From NCBI RefSeq assembly GCF_000372465.1, contig NZ_AQUZ01000025.1:19470-83469 (forward strand): a stretch of 64,000 nt of DNA. The letters are read 5' to 3'. Position numbers and translations under genes: made by a program. The DNA is from Kribbella catacumbae DSM 19601. Lineage in GTDB: Bacteria > Actinomycetota > Actinomycetes > Propionibacteriales > Kribbellaceae. The number at the start of each line of letters is the position of its first letter. Within the stretch, counting starts at the first letter, position 1. Under the pieces are notes generated by a model that worked only from the letters and a program-made list of their open reading frames with translations, did not search any database and was not told the origin of the DNA. This document shows, piece after piece, positions 61,669 to 64,000 of this stretch.

Positions 61669-62887
61669 CGGCCGGCTCGGTGTCATGGCGCTGGAGCCGC
61701 CAGACCGCCGGCACGAGCAGGACCGCGATGACGACCAGCACGTGCACGGCAGCGCCGTACAGCTCGACCGCCTTCGCACTCGTCACCGCGGCCAGGTAGC
61801 CGACCGACAGTTGCCCGATCGGCCCGGCGACGAACGACCCGAGCATGTCGTACGACGAGACCCGCGACAGCTTGTCAAGGGGGATGTGCTGACCGAGCGC
61901 CGTCTCCCAGCCGATCCCGAACAGCTCGAACCCGAGTCCCACCAGGAACGCGACCGCGGCGACCGCGACGGTGTACGGCGCCAGCGCGAGGCACAGGTAC
62001 ATCGGCACGATCGAGAACATGCCGAACATCCCGAGCCGGACCGGGTACTGCGGCTTCAGCCGGATCATGACGATGCCTCCGGCAATCAATCCGGCGCCGA
62101 AGGACGCGCTCACCGCACCCCAGCCGACCCGGCCGAAGGTGTCGTCAGCGATCACCGGTCCGAGCGTCGAGAAGCACGCCGTGAACACCATGTTCAGCAC
62201 CAGGAACCCGGCCACGACAGTCCAGACCCACTGCCGGGAGACGAACTCCGTCCAGCCGACCCGGAGGTCGTGCAACACCGAGGAGGCCGACCGCTCGATC
62301 CGCGGCACGGTCAGCAGGGACAGCAGGAACGCGCCCAGGCCGAACGTCACGGCGTCGACGGCCAGCCCGATCCCCGGACTGGTCAGGCCGACGATCACCC
62401 CCGCCACGGCGCCGCCGCCGATCATCGCGGTCGACCGGGCGAAGCCCGACACCGCGTTCGCCTGCGGCAGCTCGGACCGGTCCAGGATCGACGGCAGGAT
62501 GCCGACCATCGCCGGCAGCACGAACGCCGACGCGATGCCGTTGACCGCCTGTATCACGGCCAGTTGCCAGATCTGGGCGTGCCCGGACAGCACCAGCACC
62601 GCCGCCAGGGCCTGGGTCAGGGCGCTGACCGAGTTGGCCACGATCAGTACCAGTTTGCGCGGCAACCGGTCGGAGATGACCCCGCCGACCAGCAGGAAGA
62701 CGACGTTCGGAATGCTCCGGGCGGCCAGCACGATGCCGACCGCACTGGCCGCGCCGGACACGTCCAGGACGGCGAAGACGAGCGCGATCGGGGCGATCGA
62801 CGAGCCCAGCATCGAGACGAACCGGGCGCTGACGAAGATCCGGACGTCGCGATGACGCAGTACGGCGAGGTCCTCGCGCCAGCTCAT
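61658..62887 (-). CDS. MFS transporter
   Basis: 409 residues with 12 predicted membrane helices. The intracellular loop motif is GGVISDRLPRKLVL between helices 2 and 3. The composition resembles the enterobactin/macrolide-type exporters (PF05977/PF07690) in which helix 5 has the GFARSTAMIGGGAVAG stretch. The cargo is unknown. It stands alone and is divergent from the CBS gene. Confidence 0.92.
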   Translation of the reverse strand: MSWREDLAVLRHRDVRIFVSARFVSMLGSSIAPIALVFAVLDVSGAASAVGIVLAARSIPNVVFLLVGGVISDRLPRKLVLIVANSVSALTQALAAVLVLSGHAQIWQLAVIQAVNGIASAFVLPAMVGILPSILDRSELPQANAVSGFARSTAMIGGGAVAGVIVGLTSPGIGLAVDAVTFGLGAFLLSLLTVPRIERSASSVLHDLRVGWTEFVSRQWVWTVVAGFLVLNMVFTACFSTLGPVIADDTFGRVGWGAVSASFGAGLIAGGIVMIRLKPQYPVRLGMFGMFSIVPMYLCLALAPYTVAVAAVAFLVGLGFELFGIGWETALGQHIPLDKLSRVSSYDMLGSFVAGPIGQLSVGYLAAVTSAKAVELYGAAVHVLVVIAVLLVPAVWRLQRHDTEPAVKA

Positions 62888-63034
62888 CCGGTCACCGGGC
62901 GTGACGACTTCGGGCCGCGGCTCCAGCGGGCGGGACAGGCGACGGTCACCCGCCGCATTCTGTCAGACCTGCCGTTCACTGGTTTCATTCGCTACCTTTG
63001 GGTATTGGGCTCCGCTCCATCACCAGGAGGCTCC

Positions 63035-63460
63035 GTGAAGATCAACGACGTACTGCGCGGCAAAGGCAATCAGGTCGTCACCATCTCCCCAGAGGCCACC
63101 GTCACCGAGCTGCTCGCGCTCCTGGCCGAGCACAACGTCGGCGCGCTGGTCGTCAGCCCCGACGGCACCTCGGTGACCGGCATCGTCTCCGAGCGCGACA
63201 TAGTCAGGCTGATGAACGGCACACCCGACGCGGGTGAGGTGCGGGTCAGCGCGATCATGACCGAGCAGGTGCACACCTGTGGGCCGGACGACCACGTCGA
63301 CAGCTTGATGCGGCTGATGACGGACCGCCGGATCCGGCACGTGCCAGTTGTCGTCGACGGCGCCCTGGCCGGCATCGTCAGCATCGGTGACGTGGTCAAG
63401 ACCCGGATCGGCGAGCTGGAGTTCGAACGCGAGCAACTTTCCAACTACATCTCCGGCTGA
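63035..63460 (+). CDS. Tandem CBS domain protein
   Basis: 141-residue protein of two CBS domains (about 8-62 and 72-125): VVTISPEATVTELLALLAEH, TGIVSERDIVRLM and VHTCGPDDHVDSLMRLM, AGIVSIGDVVKTRI, each ending with the GIVS-xD adenosyl-binding motif. CBS pairs bind adenine nucleotides and report energy state. GTG start with AGGAGG 4 bases upstream. Confidence 0.93.
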   Translation: MKINDVLRGKGNQVVTISPEATVTELLALLAEHNVGALVVSPDGTSVTGIVSERDIVRLMNGTPDAGEVRVSAIMTEQVHTCGPDDHVDSLMRLMTDRRIRHVPVVVDGALAGIVSIGDVVKTRIGELEFEREQLSNYISG

Positions 63461-63500
63461 GGTCCGCCGGTTTGCTCCTGGGCAGGTCTAGATTCCGTTC

Positions 63501-64000
63501 ATGGAGCCGACACCACCGAACGTTCCGCCCGGACCGGGCCAGCCCCAGCCAGGCGGTTATCCACCGCCTGGCCAAGGCATGCCTCCGGCTCAGGGCGGGC
63601 CGCCCGGATACCCACCCGCTCAGGGTGGTTATCCGCAAGGTGGTTACCCGCCGCCCGGCCAAGGTGGGTATCCGCCTGGCCAGGGCGGCTACCCGCCTGG
63701 GCAGGGGTTCCCGCCGTACCAGGGTGGTAACCAGCAGCCGCCGCCCGGCTCCGGCGGGACGAGTGTTCCGGCCGTGCTCGGGTTCATCTTCAGCCTGATC
63801 TCAGCGATCCCCGTCGCCGTCATCTTGTGCATCGTCGCGCTCAGCCGGATCGGCAAGCTCGGCCAGAAGGGCAAAGGGCTGGCGATCGCCGGCCTGGTGA
63901 TCTCCGGGCTCTGGGTCGTCGGCTTCGCCATCCTCGCCGTCTTGTTCGGTACTGGCGACGAGCCCGACCGGGACGCCTCCGGCCAGGTGACCACCACGCA
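63501..64000 (+). CDS. DUF4190 domain membrane protein (cut by window end)
   Basis: First 166 codons of a membrane protein; it has no stop before the window ends. The N-terminal 80 residues are Pro/Gly/Gln/Tyr-rich repeats of the GYPPGQGG kind; then come two membrane helices (VPAVLGFIFSLISAIPVAVI and LAIAGLVISGLWVVGFAILA) with the DUF4190 loop SRIGKLGQKGKG. A TAGATT -10 box at 63489-63494 would start transcription at the ATG itself, so the message is probably leaderless. Confidence 0.82.
   Translation, partial: MEPTPPNVPPGPGQPQPGGYPPPGQGMPPAQGGPPGYPPAQGGYPQGGYPPPGQGGYPPGQGGYPPGQGFPPYQGGNQQPPPGSGGTSVPAVLGFIFSLISAIPVAVILCIVALSRIGKLGQKGKGLAIAGLVISGLWVVGFAILAVLFGTGDEPDRDASGQVTTT

Noticed and set aside
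61685..63460. 591-codon plus-strand frame across the MFS gene
   Set aside because: Only its end is real: the CBS protein beginning at GTG 63035. The rest is the complement of the transporter and has shadow-like composition.
1..64000. CRISPR array, tRNA or rRNA genes
   Set aside because: No regularly spaced short repeats, cloverleaf sequences or rRNA motifs were seen on either strand.

Overview
High-GC actinomycete chromosome, with no sign of plasmid, prophage or CRISPR. The lineage is shown by a Kgd-type 2-oxoglutarate enzyme followed by a DUF6104 gene, two WhiB proteins, a PdtaS kinase, a SigR-RsrA pair, a 24-residue bL37 gene, and DUF3052, DUF5317 and DUF1876 proteins. A Kribbella-like member of the Propionibacteriales would fit, but the genus cannot be proved from the sequence alone. 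No rRNA, tRNA or complete insertion sequence was seen.

Layout. 0-11.5 kb: GntR regulator, kgd, an AAA ATPase, an ArsR regulator facing a Ca2+/cation exchanger across a palindromic operator, a WhiB protein, and metabolic enzymes including malic enzyme. 11.7-14.2 kb: polar amino acid ABC importer. 14.2-18.5 kb: two exported proteins of likely glycan metabolism and an RsbW/SigF-type pair. 18.8-20.7 kb: whiB1 facing pdtaS. 23.3-25.2 kb: DUF3311 plus a MctP-like monocarboxylate symporter. 25.3-28.5 kb: DUF5317, a catalytically dead HD protein and an intact HD-GYP phosphodiesterase. 28.8 kb: bL37. 29.2-34 kb: two tandem XRE-NB-ARC-TPR proteins. 34.5-35.6 kb: rsrA-sigR with a consensus SigR promoter. 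37.5-40.3 kb: adenylate cyclase and Crp/Fnr genes in one operon. 42.3-46.2 kb: an accessory patch with a LysR-esterase fusion and two gene fragments joined head to head. 46.7-51 kb: SRAP, a degenerate GGDEF protein and an ECF sigma factor fused to its own anti-sigma, membrane and extracellular domains. 51-51.6 kb: repeat island. 51.65-54 kb: a T-box riboswitch controlling an archaeal-type aspartyl-tRNA synthetase and a phosphotransferase. 54-64 kb: peptidase, DsbA, DoxX, aroA-rsgA, hisN, a methyltransferase, an MFS carrier, a CBS protein and a DUF4190 protein cut by the window end.

The order whiB1, pdtaS, rsrA-sigR, SRAP, aroA, rsgA matches the Mycobacterium tuberculosis whiB1-to-rsgA interval. 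Here that block has been opened by accessory genes. Between gene ends lie dispersed 90-104 bp hairpin repeats of at least two families, each recurring at a distance with fixed length and a conserved centre.

The most striking items are the T-box/aspS operon, the LysR-esterase fusion, the two hairpin repeat families, and the membrane-anchored sigma/anti-sigma fusion.
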